A stretch of DNA of 23,508 nt from Marinibacterium sp039179965. Lineage in GTDB: Bacteria > Pseudomonadota > Alphaproteobacteria > Rhodobacterales > Rhodobacteraceae. A model generated the notes under the pieces. That model was not told where the DNA came from. It did no database searches and was given only the letters and a program-made list of their open reading frames with translations. The translations under genes and the position numbers were made by a program. Where the stretch lies: contig JBCDEC010000045.1 of the NCBI GenBank assembly GCA_039179965.1, positions 1 through 23,508 of the forward strand, read 5' to 3'. Position 1 is the stretch's first letter. Each line of letters starts with the position of its first letter. Of the stretch, positions 14,350-22,885 are shown piece after piece.

Positions 14350-16202
14350 GGCACCTCATCACCGGACGGGCGCGGGCCCAGCGCCACACCGAGCCGATCA
14401 CTGAGGGCGAGAATATAGCGCTCCTGCGTGCTCAGCGCCTTCCGGTCCGCGATCACCTGACGCGCCAGCGCCGGCTGATCGGTGATCAGTCCATCCACCC
14501 CCATCGAGATCATCCGCGACATCGACAGCGCGTCATTGACCGTCCAGGCATAGACGTCCTTGTCCGCCGCCCGGGCACGCTCGATCAGCCCGGTCGAGAT
14601 CTGCGAGGCATTGACGGCCAGAAAATCCCCGTCCAGCCCGGCCATGTCACCGATGGCCGTGGCTGCCAGAACACCGGTCCGCCATGTCGGGCGCAGGGTC
14701 AGCATCTTTTGCACGGCCGGGTATTTCAGCGACATGGTGGCAATCTGGTCTTCCATGCCGGCGGCTTCGACCAGCGCGATCACACGGTTTTCGAGATCCT
14801 CATCATGGCCATAATATTTCAGCTCGATGATGACGCGTGCACGGTCTTTGGCGGAGGTCAGCACATCAGACAGCCGCGGCGTGCGCTGATCGGCAAAGGC
14901 CGGGTCGAACCAGCTGCCGATATCGATGTCGGCCAGATCCTCCATGCTTGCGTCCCAGACCTTGAGATCGACCCCGGCGGCCTTCATGAAATCGCTGTCG
15001 TGGACCACGACCACGGTGCCGTCGGCGGCTTCCTGAACATCGATCTCGATCCAGTCGGCCCCGTCCTCGATCGCTTTTTCGACGGCTGCCATGGTGTTCT
15101 CGGGCCGGCTGCCCGCAGCGCCCCGGTGACCAATGACCACAACATCTCCGTCCGGGCCGATCCGCTCCAGAAGCGCATCGCCCGCAAACAGGCTGGCCCC
15201 GGCCAGACCGACGGCGATCACCGGCAGGGCGATCATGGCCAGCCGCATCGGGCCGCCCGGCGCGGGCGCGCTCAGAGAAACCGCTGGCGCGCGGCCATCC
15301 AGCGCCCGGTCGAACTCATCGTTCAAAAGGTCGGCCAGAGCGCCATTGCCCATCGTTGTGAGCACCATGTTGACCAATGCGGTCAGCACAAAGACCGCGG
15401 CGAGCACAGACGCGGCGAGGATCAGAGACTCGGAAACCCCGCGTGCCACCTGGGCAATGACAAAAGCGCCCAGGAGCCCCAGCACCGCGCCCAGAGCCGC
15501 CCGGATCGCCAGCCAAATCACCACCTTGAGAAAGATCGCACCGCGCCGGCTTTGGGTTTCGGTCTTGCTCCACCGGAACGCCGCGCCAACGGCGCGCCGG
15601 TCGAACAAAACCGCATGCATGGCCAGCGACCAGCCGGCGAGCTGACGGATCAGCAGGATCGCCATCACCATCAGCGTCAGCCCGATCAGAGCGGCGGCCA
15701 GCAAAAAGGCCGGAGGCCGGGTCGAGAGATAAAAGTTGATGTCATATTCGGTCAGAAGGGCATAGGCGACGGCGCCCGCGATCAGAACAAACGGCAGAAC
15801 AAGAGCCAGAACCCGCACCAGAAGGTGCGCGGCGAACAGGATCAGGCGCACCACCGCAGTCAGCGCAAAGGCCACGGCGGCGCGCAGGGCCGCCCCGGGA
15901 CGACGCGCCCCGCTGCGCAGGATCGCCGTCATGACAGCGACATCCAGAATAGTGACCACAATCGCAAGCGACAGCACCACCAGCGCCCCGATCAGCCCCG
16001 CCGGGGTCAGCAGAAACCGGGCAATATCCTGATCGGTCAGCGCGCTCTGGTCGGAAAACGAAATGGCAAGCGCGCCCAGGCCCGCCGCCACCGGCACCAG
16101 AAGGCTGGACGAGACCGCGACAAAGAAAAGGTGGACGACAAAGTTGGGGGACACCCGTGACCAGGCGCGCGCGTAATGTGTCGTAACCTCGCTCAAGAGC
16201 AT
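14346..16202 (-). CDS. Membrane-anchored glycerophosphodiester phosphodiesterase
   Basis: A 618-residue protein. Residues 1 to about 345 contain around eight hydrophobic segments, matching the membrane domain found in front of some glycerophosphodiester phosphodiesterases. The C-terminal catalytic domain starts VVIGHRG (H359, R360), with ENT at 368-370, E386 and D388 in WIEIDVQ, and H401 in VVVHDSDF. These are the metal- and phosphate-binding residues of the GDPD family. The reaction releases glycerol 3-phosphate and an alcohol (choline, ethanolamine, glycerol) from glycerophosphodiesters. ATG 16202 follows AAGGGGAC, whereas the in-frame ATG at 16217 has no ribosome binding site. The secreted phospholipase-like gene follows with a 4-base overlap. 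The ABC importer ends 166 bases upstream and is probably a separate unit. Confidence 0.93.
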   Translation of the reverse strand: MLLSEVTTHYARAWSRVSPNFVVHLFFVAVSSSLLVPVAAGLGALAISFSDQSALTDQDIARFLLTPAGLIGALVVLSLAIVVTILDVAVMTAILRSGARRPGAALRAAVAFALTAVVRLILFAAHLLVRVLALVLPFVLIAGAVAYALLTEYDINFYLSTRPPAFLLAAALIGLTLMVMAILLIRQLAGWSLAMHAVLFDRRAVGAAFRWSKTETQSRRGAIFLKVVIWLAIRAALGAVLGLLGAFVIAQVARGVSESLILAASVLAAVFVLTALVNMVLTTMGNGALADLLNDEFDRALDGRAPAVSLSAPAPGGPMRLAMIALPVIAVGLAGASLFAGDALLERIGPDGDVVVIGHRGAAGSRPENTMAAVEKAIEDGADWIEIDVQEAADGTVVVVHDSDFMKAAGVDLKVWDASMEDLADIDIGSWFDPAFADQRTPRLSDVLTSAKDRARVIIELKYYGHDEDLENRVIALVEAAGMEDQIATMSLKYPAVQKMLTLRPTWRTGVLAATAIGDMAGLDGDFLAVNASQISTGLIERARAADKDVYAWTVNDALSMSRMISMGVDGLITDQPALARQVIADRKALSTQERYILALSDRLGVALGPRPSGDEVP

Positions 16203-16368
16203 TGCTGTCCCCTTCATGTCGCTGACCCGGACCGGCGCGCCACCCGCGGCAGGGCCGACGAAGGGACGGGGACACCCGGATCCAGGGTCGTCTCCGGGCG
16301 AGCCTAGCGCTCAAACCGGGCATGGGGAAGCGGCGGTCGCACACCGGCGCGGCGGGGGCCCGCGGGGG

Positions 16369-17340
16369 CTAGGCTACGGGCAGGGGATGGAAACAGGCGA
16401 CGCTCACCCCCTCGCCCACCGGTTCAAGCGCTGGCACGGCGCGGCGGCAACGCGAGCTTGCCGCCGGACAGCGCGCCGCGAAAGCGCATCCCTCGGGAGG
16501 ATTCATCGGGTCGGGCAATTCCGTCTCCCGCCCCTCGGGTGCTGTCAGCGCCCGGCCCACCACCGGGGCGCTGTCGGCCAGAAGCCTGGCATAGGGGTGA
16601 CGCGGCGCGGCAAAGACCCGCGCGGCCGGGCCAAGTTCCACGACCGAGCCGAAATACAGCACCGCGACCCGGTCGCTCACCGCCTCAACCACGGCCAGAT
16701 CATGGCTGATGAACAGGTAGGTGAGCCCGAATTCGGCCTTCAGATCCGCCAGCAGATTGAGCACCTGGGCCTGCACCGAGACATCAAGGGCCGAGACCGG
16801 CTCGTCAAGGATCAGAATCCGGGCCTCTGCCGCAAGTGCACGGGCAATTCCGATGCGCTGCGCCTGCCCGCCGGAAAATTCATGCGGATACCGGTCAAGA
16901 AAGTCGTCACGCAGATTGACGGCGGCAAAGATCTCGCGAATGCGCGCCAGCCGCGCCGCAGGGTCGAGCCCGTGAAGATGCCTGAGCGGGGCCTCCATCA
17001 CCTCGCGAATGGTCTTGCGCGGATTGAGCGACGAGATCGGGTCCTGAAAGACATATTGGATGGCTCTGCCAAAGGCCGCCGGATCGACACGCGCGCTGGC
17101 CGTCATGCGGACTCCGTTGAGCGCGATCTCTCCCGAACTCGGCTCCACCAGACCCACCAGCATGCGCGCCAGCGTCGATTTCCCGCAGCCGGATTCGCCG
17201 ACGATGCCCAGCGTTTCGCCCTGCGCCACGCTCAGTGTCAGCGGCTGAACCGCGCGGACCTGTGCCCGGGGCGGCCCGAACAGACGTTTGCCCATCGGGT
17301 AGGTCTTGCTGAGCGCTGTGATCTTCAGGGCATCTGTCAT
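16369..17340 (-). CDS. ABC importer ATPase, DppF/OppF type
   Basis: A 323-residue cytosolic ATPase, second energising subunit of the peptide/opine/nickel importer encoded here. Walker A GESGCGKST is at 48-56, signature FSGGQ at 155-159, Walker B ILILDEP at 175-181 and the switch histidine at 213. The C-terminal oligopeptide/dipeptide extension includes HPYARLL and a cysteine-containing segment (CAFAARCP and later C residues) as in DppF/OppF, where it can hold an iron-sulfur cluster in some members. ATG 17340 overlaps the stop of the fused permease-ATPase gene by four bases (ATGA). It is the last gene of the importer operon. The transported substrate is not evident. Confidence 0.95.
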   Translation of the reverse strand: MTDALKITALSKTYPMGKRLFGPPRAQVRAVQPLTLSVAQGETLGIVGESGCGKSTLARMLVGLVEPSSGEIALNGVRMTASARVDPAAFGRAIQYVFQDPISSLNPRKTIREVMEAPLRHLHGLDPAARLARIREIFAAVNLRDDFLDRYPHEFSGGQAQRIGIARALAAEARILILDEPVSALDVSVQAQVLNLLADLKAEFGLTYLFISHDLAVVEAVSDRVAVLYFGSVVELGPAARVFAAPRHPYARLLADSAPVVGRALTAPEGRETELPDPMNPPEGCAFAARCPAASSRCRRAVPALEPVGEGVSVACFHPLPVA

Positions 17341-19226
17341 TGTGCCGCGGCCTGTTTGGCGGGCTCCGGGAACCGGCAGCGCACAAGATGCCCCGCCCGC
17401 CTCGGCGCCAGGTCAACCGCCCCGCTTCGGCAGGCGTCCTGAGTCTTGTGGCAGCGCGGCGCAAAGGCGCAGCCCTTGGGCAGGGCATCGACCACCGGCG
17501 GCAGTCCGGGGATCGCCTCCAGCCGGCGACGCCCCTGCCCCAGTTCGGGCACACAGTCCATCAGCTTGGCGGTATAGGGATGGGCTGGCGAGACAAGGAT
17601 CTCCTGCATTGTACCCTGCTCGACGATCCGCCCGGCATACATCACCGCCACCCGGTCGCAGAGCTGCGCGACAACGCCAAAGTCATGGGTGATGAAGACG
17701 ATCGCAAGCCCGCGCGCGCGGCGCAGATCGTCCAGCAGCGACAGGATTTGCGCCTGCACAGTAACATCGAGCGCCGTGGTGGGCTCGTCGGCAATGATCA
17801 CGTCGGGATCATTGGCCAGCGCCATGGCGATGCCCACGCGCTGGCGCATTCCGCCCGAAAGTTCATGGGGATAGCTGTCGACCCGGCCGGCGGCGTTGGG
17901 GATACGAACCAGTTGCAAAAGCGCGATGGCGCGGGTTCGCGCGGCGCTTCGGGAGGTGGCGTGATGGCACTGGATCGCTTCGATCAACTGCTGGCCCACG
18001 GTGTAGAGCGGATGCAGCGTGGCCTGCGGGTCCTGGAAGATATAGGCGACCTTCTCGCCGCGCAGCCCCCGCAGCGTCTCGTAGGGCGCGCCGATCAGAT
18101 CCTCGCCCTTGAAGCGGACGGCCCCGCCGGTGATCACGCCGGGCGGCGAGGCCACCAGACCCATCACGCTGAGCGCCGTGACCGATTTGCCCGAGCCGCT
18201 TTCGCCGATGAGGCCCAGACATTCGCCGGGCCGAACCGTCAGGCTGACATCACCCACCGCCCTGTAGACGCGGTCCTTGACGTGAAACTCCGTCTGCAGG
18301 TTCTGCACGGCCAGCACCGCGCCGGAGTCTTTGACCGGTGGCACCGGCGCGGTGCGCTCAACCCGCGTGGCCGGCATGGGACGCTCCAGCGCGCCGGACT
18401 TCAGGCGCGGATCCAGCGCGTCGCGCACCCCGTCTCCCAGCAGGTTGATCGCCATCACGATGATCAGGATCATCGCGCCCGGCACAATGGAGGTATGCGG
18501 ATTGCTGATCAGCGCCGACCGCGCCTCCCCCAGCATCGAGCCCAGATCCGCCTGTGGCGGTTGCGAGCCCAGCCCGAGGAAAGACAGACCGGCCGTCTCC
18601 AGGATCATCCATCCGACGGTGGTCGACATGGCAATCACGATGACCGGAACCACGTTGGGCAGGATCTCGGACCAGATGATGCGCCAATCCGACATCCCCG
18701 ACAGCCGGGCGGCATCGACGAATTCCTTGTGCGCAATGCCCACCGTGATGCCCCGGATGTTGCGCGCAAAGAACGGAATGTTCACGGCGGCCACCGCGAT
18801 GAGCGCATTCATCAGCCCCGGCCCCAACGCAGCCACAATGGCCAGCGCCAGCAGGATATAGGGAAACGCCATCAGCATATCGACGCCCCGCATGATCACG
18901 TTGTCGGTCCGTCCGCCGTAGTACCCCGCCACGATCCCGATGGCCGCCCCGATCCCGGCCGCCAGGATCGCTGCGGCAAAGCCCACGGCCAGCGACAGCC
19001 GGGTGCCCCACATCAGGCGGCTCAGAAGATCCCGGCCCAGATGGTCCGTACCCAATGGCGCACCTTCGGAGAATATCGGTTTGAACCGGTTCGCCGTATC
19101 GGTCACATCCGGATTCGCCAGCGGCAAAAGCGGCGTGAGCAGCGCCAGCGCAACGATCAGACCCATCACGATCAACCCGGCCAGCGCCAGCCGGTTGCGC
19201 GCCAGGAGCCTGAGAAAGGCCGTCAT
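17337..19226 (-). CDS. Fused ABC permease-ATPase (DppC plus DppD type)
   Basis: A 629-residue protein joining two subunits that are normally separate. Residues 1 to about 275 are a DppC-type permease: N-terminal helix, PLGTDHLGRD at 57-66, and the EAA coupling loop around 168-192 (EFVDAARLSG). A 25-residue proline-containing linker (about 278-302) leads to a complete DppD-type ATPase: Walker A GESGSGKS at 341-348, signature LSGGM at 456-460, Walker B VIIADEP at 476-482, switch His 514, and the C-terminal HPYTAKL and cysteine segment at 586-599. The frame is open throughout and all motifs are intact, so this is a real fusion, not a frameshift artefact. Both ends overlap neighbours by ATGA, giving tight coupling and equal output of the subunits. 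Confidence 0.95.
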   Translation of the reverse strand: MTAFLRLLARNRLALAGLIVMGLIVALALLTPLLPLANPDVTDTANRFKPIFSEGAPLGTDHLGRDLLSRLMWGTRLSLAVGFAAAILAAGIGAAIGIVAGYYGGRTDNVIMRGVDMLMAFPYILLALAIVAALGPGLMNALIAVAAVNIPFFARNIRGITVGIAHKEFVDAARLSGMSDWRIIWSEILPNVVPVIVIAMSTTVGWMILETAGLSFLGLGSQPPQADLGSMLGEARSALISNPHTSIVPGAMILIIVMAINLLGDGVRDALDPRLKSGALERPMPATRVERTAPVPPVKDSGAVLAVQNLQTEFHVKDRVYRAVGDVSLTVRPGECLGLIGESGSGKSVTALSVMGLVASPPGVITGGAVRFKGEDLIGAPYETLRGLRGEKVAYIFQDPQATLHPLYTVGQQLIEAIQCHHATSRSAARTRAIALLQLVRIPNAAGRVDSYPHELSGGMRQRVGIAMALANDPDVIIADEPTTALDVTVQAQILSLLDDLRRARGLAIVFITHDFGVVAQLCDRVAVMYAGRIVEQGTMQEILVSPAHPYTAKLMDCVPELGQGRRRLEAIPGLPPVVDALPKGCAFAPRCHKTQDACRSGAVDLAPRRAGHLVRCRFPEPAKQAAAQ

Positions 19227-20170
19227 GTCTTGATCCTCGGATCAAGCATCGATTGCGCCACATCCACGGCAATGTTGAACAGCACATAGCAGGCGGCAAC
19301 AAAGACCACCCCGCCCTGCACCAGCAGAATGTCGCGTTTCAGGATCGCATCGACCAGCATCCGCCCGACCCCCGGCCATTGAAAGACCATCTCGATATAT
19401 ACCGCGCCTGACAGGACAAAGCCCGCCTGAATGCCCAGCACCGGAATGATCGACACCATCGCCGCGCGCAAAGCATGCCCCCAGATCACCCGGCCTTCGC
19501 GCACGCCCTTGGCGCGGGCGGTGCGGATGAAGTCCTGCCGCAACACCTCCAGCATCGCCGAGCGCGCCAGCCGCGCAATGACACCCGTTGCCACCACGGC
19601 CAGCGCTGTGGCCGGCAGAACCAGATGATCAAGCAGTGCCCAGACAGAACGCGCGCCGTAAATCGGCCACATGCCCGAGACCGGAAACCAGCGCAGGTTC
19701 ACCGCGAACAGAAGGATCATCATCATCCCAAGAAAGAACGACGGGATCGAAATGCCCAGCAGCACCACAAACGTGATCGCCTTGTCCGCAAGCCCGTACT
19801 GGCGCGCCGCCGAAATCACCCCCGCTGCGACACCCAGACCCGAACAGACGACAAAGGCCGTGCCCGCCAGAACCAGCGTTGCGTTGAAGCGCTCCAGCAC
19901 CTCATCCAGCACCGGCCGGTTCAGCGCGAAGGACCGGCCAAAATCGCCCTGCAGCATATTGCCCAGCCAGATCAGGTAGCGCTGCAAAAGCCCCTGATCG
20001 AGACCCAGATCCCGGTTCAGCTTTTCAACGTTTTCCGGTGTGGCGAATGACCCCAGAATGGCTGTCGCCGGGTCGCCAGGGATCATTGCCATGATCAGAA
20101 AGACAATGATCGAGATCCCGAACAGGACGGGAATGGCCGACAGCAGACGTTTGAGAATGTATCCAGCCAT
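19223..20170 (-). CDS. ABC importer permease, DppB type
   Basis: A 315-residue inner membrane permease of the DppB/OppB family with about six helices. The start MAGYILKRLLSAIPVLFGI is standard for the family. GDPA near residue 32, the EAA-type loop (FIRTARAKGV) in the C-terminal half and the ending MLDPRIKT are all as expected. ATG 20170 has GCGAGG 8 bases upstream; the open frame further upstream to 20230 runs into the stem-loop and is rejected. Its stop overlaps the start of the fused permease-ATPase gene by four bases. With that protein's permease half it forms the membrane channel. Confidence 0.95.
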   Translation of the reverse strand: MAGYILKRLLSAIPVLFGISIIVFLIMAMIPGDPATAILGSFATPENVEKLNRDLGLDQGLLQRYLIWLGNMLQGDFGRSFALNRPVLDEVLERFNATLVLAGTAFVVCSGLGVAAGVISAARQYGLADKAITFVVLLGISIPSFFLGMMMILLFAVNLRWFPVSGMWPIYGARSVWALLDHLVLPATALAVVATGVIARLARSAMLEVLRQDFIRTARAKGVREGRVIWGHALRAAMVSIIPVLGIQAGFVLSGAVYIEMVFQWPGVGRMLVDAILKRDILLVQGGVVFVAACYVLFNIAVDVAQSMLDPRIKT

Positions 20171-20197
20171 CGCGCAGGCCTCGCAGGGGTAAGACAA

Positions 20198-20226
20198 GGG
20201 GCGCGGGCAGGTCGGACCCGCGCCCC
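20198..20226 (-). terminator. Strong stem-loop between binding-protein and permease genes
   Basis: A perfect ten-pair GC stem, GGGGCGCGGG (20198-20207) with CCCGCGCCCC (20217-20226), around a nine-base loop. On the minus strand it is followed by TTGTCTT, a weak U-run. It sits in the 101-base gap after the binding-protein gene. In importers of this kind such hairpins act as partial terminators or protect the 3' end of the binding-protein mRNA, giving more binding protein than permease. Which of the two applies cannot be told from sequence. Confidence 0.75.
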
Positions 20227-20271
20227 TCAATCCGGTCTTGGTGCCGGCCCGTCACAGGGGCCTGCAATCGA

Positions 20272-21846
20272 TCAGTTCTTTGCGACCTCATCAAGCAGCA
20301 GGAAGAACGAAGGCTGCAGCGAAAAGCCCTCCACGCGATCCGAAGTCACCGCATTCTGCTTCCAGTTTGCCACAAAGACCCAGGGTGCGTCTTCCTGCAC
20401 GATGGACTGCATCTCCTGATAGAGACGCGCGCGCTCGGCCTGATCGGTGGAGGCGCGGGCAGCTTCCAGCAGTTCGTCCACCTTCGGGTTCGAGTAATAG
20501 CCCGAGTTGAACCCGCCCTTGTCCGGCCAGGCTTCGGTGCGCAGCGCCAGGAACGGCAGCGTGTCGGGATCGTTGGTCATCCACGCCATCTGCGCCATGT
20601 CGGCCTTGCCTTCCAGACCCGGGTTCACGTTGCCCAGGAAGGTGTTCCACTCGTAGGTCTCAATGGTCACGTCAAAGCCCACGGCTTCCAGATCGGCCTG
20701 CATGGCCGTGCCCATCGCCACAGGATCGAGCATGCCCGAGCCGCCTTCGGTGACATAAAAGGTCAGCTCCGCGCCTTCTGCACCGGCCTCAGCAATCAGC
20801 GCCTTGGCCTTTTCGGGATCGTATGGATAGGGCTCGAGACTCTCGTTGTAGGCCCAGGCAAAGGCCGGCGGGGTCGGGCCGGCGGCGACTTCGGCGGTGC
20901 CTTCCAGCACGTTATCGACAATCGCCTCCTTGTTGATCGCGTAGTTCGCCGCCTGGCGCAGGCGGACATCGGCAAACTGGCCCTCCTTGGCGTTCAGGAT
21001 CAGGAACCAGACATGAGGACCAGCCTGTTCGTGCACCGTGTAGGGATCGCCCTGGAACTGGCTCAGCGCCACCGGGGGCACCTCAACCATCAGATCGATA
21101 CCGCCCGCCAGCATTTCCGCCGTGCGCGTGTTGGCATCGGTGATCGGGCGGAACACGACAGCCTGCAGCTCCGGTGCGCCGTCCCAGTAATTCGGGTTGG
21201 CCTCGATCACGACTGCTTCGTTTGATCGCCATTCCCCGAAGGTGAAGGCCCCGGTGCCCGACGGGTTGCGCCCGAAATCGGCCCCGTGCTCCATAACCGC
21301 GGCAGGCGACACGATGAGACCCGTGGGATAGGCCAGATTGGACAGAAACGGCGCATAAGGCGCGTTCAGCGTGAACTGGACCGTCATCGGATCCACCACA
21401 TCCACCGACTCGATTGCGGAGAAGAAGAAGGACAGCGGGAACGGACCGGTGTCGTGATAGGGATGGCTTTCGTCGAGCATCCGATCAAAGTTGAACTTCA
21501 CCGCATCGGCGTCAAAGGCGCTGCCGTCATGAAACGTTACACCGTCGCGCAGCGTGAAGGTATAGACCAGACCGTCGTCGCTGATGGTCCAGTCCGTGGC
21601 CAGCGCCGGTTCGGTTTCCAGCGTGCCGTCCTTGTAGCGCACAAGGCCGTCGTAGACGTTCATCAGGATCCGGAAGTCATTCACCGCCGTCACCGCCGCG
21701 GGGTCCAGCGCTTTGGGCTCGGCGATCTGTCCGACGATCAGAACGCCAGGCGGGGTCTGGGCACTGATGCCGGGGGCAGACAGCGCCAGCGCGAGGGCCG
21801 TACCGCCCGCGAGCAGCCCCCGGCGGGTGAAGGGAAGGAGTGACAT
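20272..21846 (-). CDS. Periplasmic substrate-binding protein, family 5 (DppA/OppA type)
   Basis: A 524-residue solute-binding protein of the peptide/nickel/opine cluster, delivering its ligand to the importer encoded downstream. The N-terminus has a twin-arginine-like signal (TRRGLLAGG, R8-R9), a hydrophobic stretch, and a probable cleavage site after GISA near residue 29. The segment starting LYDGLVRYK-like (VYDGLVRYKDGT), followed by PALATDW and YTFTLRDGVTFHDG, is the family signature. No lipobox cysteine is present, so it is free in the periplasm. AGAGAGG lies 7 bases before ATG 21846; the frame to 21978 would read through the AT-rich promoter. It is first in the operon. The ligand is unknown; dipeptide, opine or gamma-glutamyl compounds are all possible. 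Confidence 0.95.
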   Translation of the reverse strand: MSLLPFTRRGLLAGGTALALALSAPGISAQTPPGVLIVGQIAEPKALDPAAVTAVNDFRILMNVYDGLVRYKDGTLETEPALATDWTISDDGLVYTFTLRDGVTFHDGSAFDADAVKFNFDRMLDESHPYHDTGPFPLSFFFSAIESVDVVDPMTVQFTLNAPYAPFLSNLAYPTGLIVSPAAVMEHGADFGRNPSGTGAFTFGEWRSNEAVVIEANPNYWDGAPELQAVVFRPITDANTRTAEMLAGGIDLMVEVPPVALSQFQGDPYTVHEQAGPHVWFLILNAKEGQFADVRLRQAANYAINKEAIVDNVLEGTAEVAAGPTPPAFAWAYNESLEPYPYDPEKAKALIAEAGAEGAELTFYVTEGGSGMLDPVAMGTAMQADLEAVGFDVTIETYEWNTFLGNVNPGLEGKADMAQMAWMTNDPDTLPFLALRTEAWPDKGGFNSGYYSNPKVDELLEAARASTDQAERARLYQEMQSIVQEDAPWVFVANWKQNAVTSDRVEGFSLQPSFFLLLDEVAKN

Positions 21847-21865
21847 GGTGAAACCTCTCTGACCT

Positions 21866-21911
21866 AATTTATCATGATTAATTGCAGTCAGACAAATTAT
21901 CATTATAAATT
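21866..21911. promoter_or_regulatory. Candidate operator region: palindrome and repeated 15-mer
   Basis: The 91-base gap between the divergent binding-protein and DUF1028 genes is strikingly AT-rich. AATTTATCATGATTAATT at 21866-21883 is a palindrome with one mismatched pair. A 15-base segment TTATCATNATNAATT occurs at 21869-21883 and again at 21897-21911, 28 bases apart, with two mismatches. These are plausible binding sites for the GntR/FCD regulator encoded at 22886-23508. On the minus strand TATAAT (21907-21902) and a TTGTCT/TAAATT pair are possible promoter elements for the importer. Binding is inferred from position and symmetry. Confidence 0.5.
21882..21909 (+). promoter_or_regulatory. 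Probable promoter of the DUF1028 gene
   Basis: TTGCAG at 21882-21887 and TATAAA at 21904-21909 are spaced 16 bases apart, a reasonable sigma-70-type pair. Transcription would begin near 21916, about 22 bases before the ATG at 21938. The -10 element overlaps the second 15-mer repeat and the -35 touches the palindrome, so a protein bound there would block it. Confidence 0.45.
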
Positions 21912-21937
21912 CAAGAAAAATGTCTGGGGAGCATTCC

Positions 21938-22624
21938 ATGACGTTCTCGATCCTGGCCATCGACCAAAAAACAGGCACGTTGGGTGCGGCCGCTGCGACC
22001 GGCAGTCTCTGCGTGGGTGGCTGGGTTCTGCGCGGCCAGTTGGATGCCGGTTTGGTGGCCAGTCAGGGCACCGCCCCGTCGACCTTCTGGCGGGATGAGG
22101 CGCTGGCCGCGATGGGCACCGGAATGAGCGCCGAAAAGGCCCTGTTGTCAGTGACTAAGGATGATGCGGGGCAAGATCACCGACAGCTGGCGACGCTGGA
22201 CAGGCGCGGCCTCACAGCCAGCCACACCGGCGCCAAAAGCGTCGCCTGGGCGGGGGCCCGCAGCGGCGAGGGATTTATCTGCACTGGCAATATGTTGACC
22301 GGCCCCCGCGTGCTTGACGCGCTGGCCGGACGCTTTGAACCAGTGGCCGCGACCATGGCTGACCGGCTCCTTGGCGGGCTGCGTGCGGCCGAAGCCGAAG
22401 GGGGTGATTCGCGTGGTCTGCTCTCTGCCGCCATGCTGGTGCTCACGCCGGATGCGCCTCCGCTCGACCTGCGCGTCGATCACAGCGCGACGCCGCTGTC
22501 CGATCTCGCCGCCTTGCTTGCGCGTGTCCGCACACGCCCCTATGCCGACTGGCTGCACGAGGTGCCGGTGCAGAACGACCGGGCCCGGACCGGGCGGACC
22601 TCCGGCAGCGGCGCCGCAGAATAG
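21938..22624 (+). CDS. DUF1028 family protein (predicted Ntn-hydrolase fold)
   Basis: A 228-residue cytosolic protein. It starts MTFSILAIDQKTGTLGAAAA, cut here as MTFSILAID then TGTLGAAAATGS, followed by ASQGTAPSTFW and a region on TGNMLTGPRVLDA; this is the DUF1028 pattern, a family thought to have an N-terminal nucleophile hydrolase-like fold. Function is not established. ATG 21938 follows GGGGAG by 7 bases; the in-frame ATG at 21920 lacks a ribosome binding site. The C-terminal 20 residues are charged and low in complexity. The divergent importer and the GntR regulator beyond suggest it processes the imported compound, for example by amide hydrolysis. That role is inference. Confidence 0.88.
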   Translation: MTFSILAIDQKTGTLGAAAATGSLCVGGWVLRGQLDAGLVASQGTAPSTFWRDEALAAMGTGMSAEKALLSVTKDDAGQDHRQLATLDRRGLTASHTGAKSVAWAGARSGEGFICTGNMLTGPRVLDALAGRFEPVAATMADRLLGGLRAAEAEGGDSRGLLSAAMLVLTPDAPPLDLRVDHSATPLSDLAALLARVRTRPYADWLHEVPVQNDRARTGRTSGSGAAE

Positions 22625-22885
22625 CGCGCCCCCGCGCGTCTGACGTCCTGCATCTGTGACCGCCGCGCCCTGCGTCTGCCGTCGCCTCTGTGTCCCTCTG
22701 TGTCCCCGTGATTGCCCACGTCTCTGCGCCCGTTTTGCCTTGGCCACCACCGTGCCCCGCGCCTGTCTCCGGCCCCGTCTCTGCACATACAACTGCGCCC
22801 GTCTGCCGTCTCCCATCCGCAACGGCCTTGCCCGCATCTCTGCTGGCCTCGGCGCGCGGACGTCACCACCCCGACCAGCCGCCGA
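22625..22885. repeat. Pyrimidine-rich intergenic stretch with short degenerate repeats
   Basis: About 260 bases between convergent DUF1028 and GntR genes. The plus strand is rich in C and T. CCTCTGTGTC is repeated in tandem at 22685-22704. CGTCTGCCGTC occurs at 22673-22683 and 22800-22810. CGTCTCTGC occurs at 22719-22727 and 22776-22784. A small GC hairpin near 22625-22637 directly follows the DUF1028 stop and may help end its transcript. Open frames across the region are low-complexity Pro/Arg/Ser/Cys translations and are not believed to be genes. Confidence 0.55.

Noticed and set aside
14709..16160. Plus-strand open frame of 483 codons opposite the GDPD gene
   Set aside because: Shadow of a gene with complete catalytic motifs; its translation is low-complexity Gln/Arg/His and lacks a ribosome binding site.
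16300..16368. Possible terminator after the last importer ATPase
   Set aside because: Only overlapping runs of G and C, with no stable loop or U-run.
17340..19289. Long plus-strand open frame (649 codons) opposite the permease-ATPase and permease genes
   Set aside because: It is antisense to a strongly supported gene with all ABC motifs; the translation is Arg/Gln/His-rich, as expected for the shadow of a high-GC gene.
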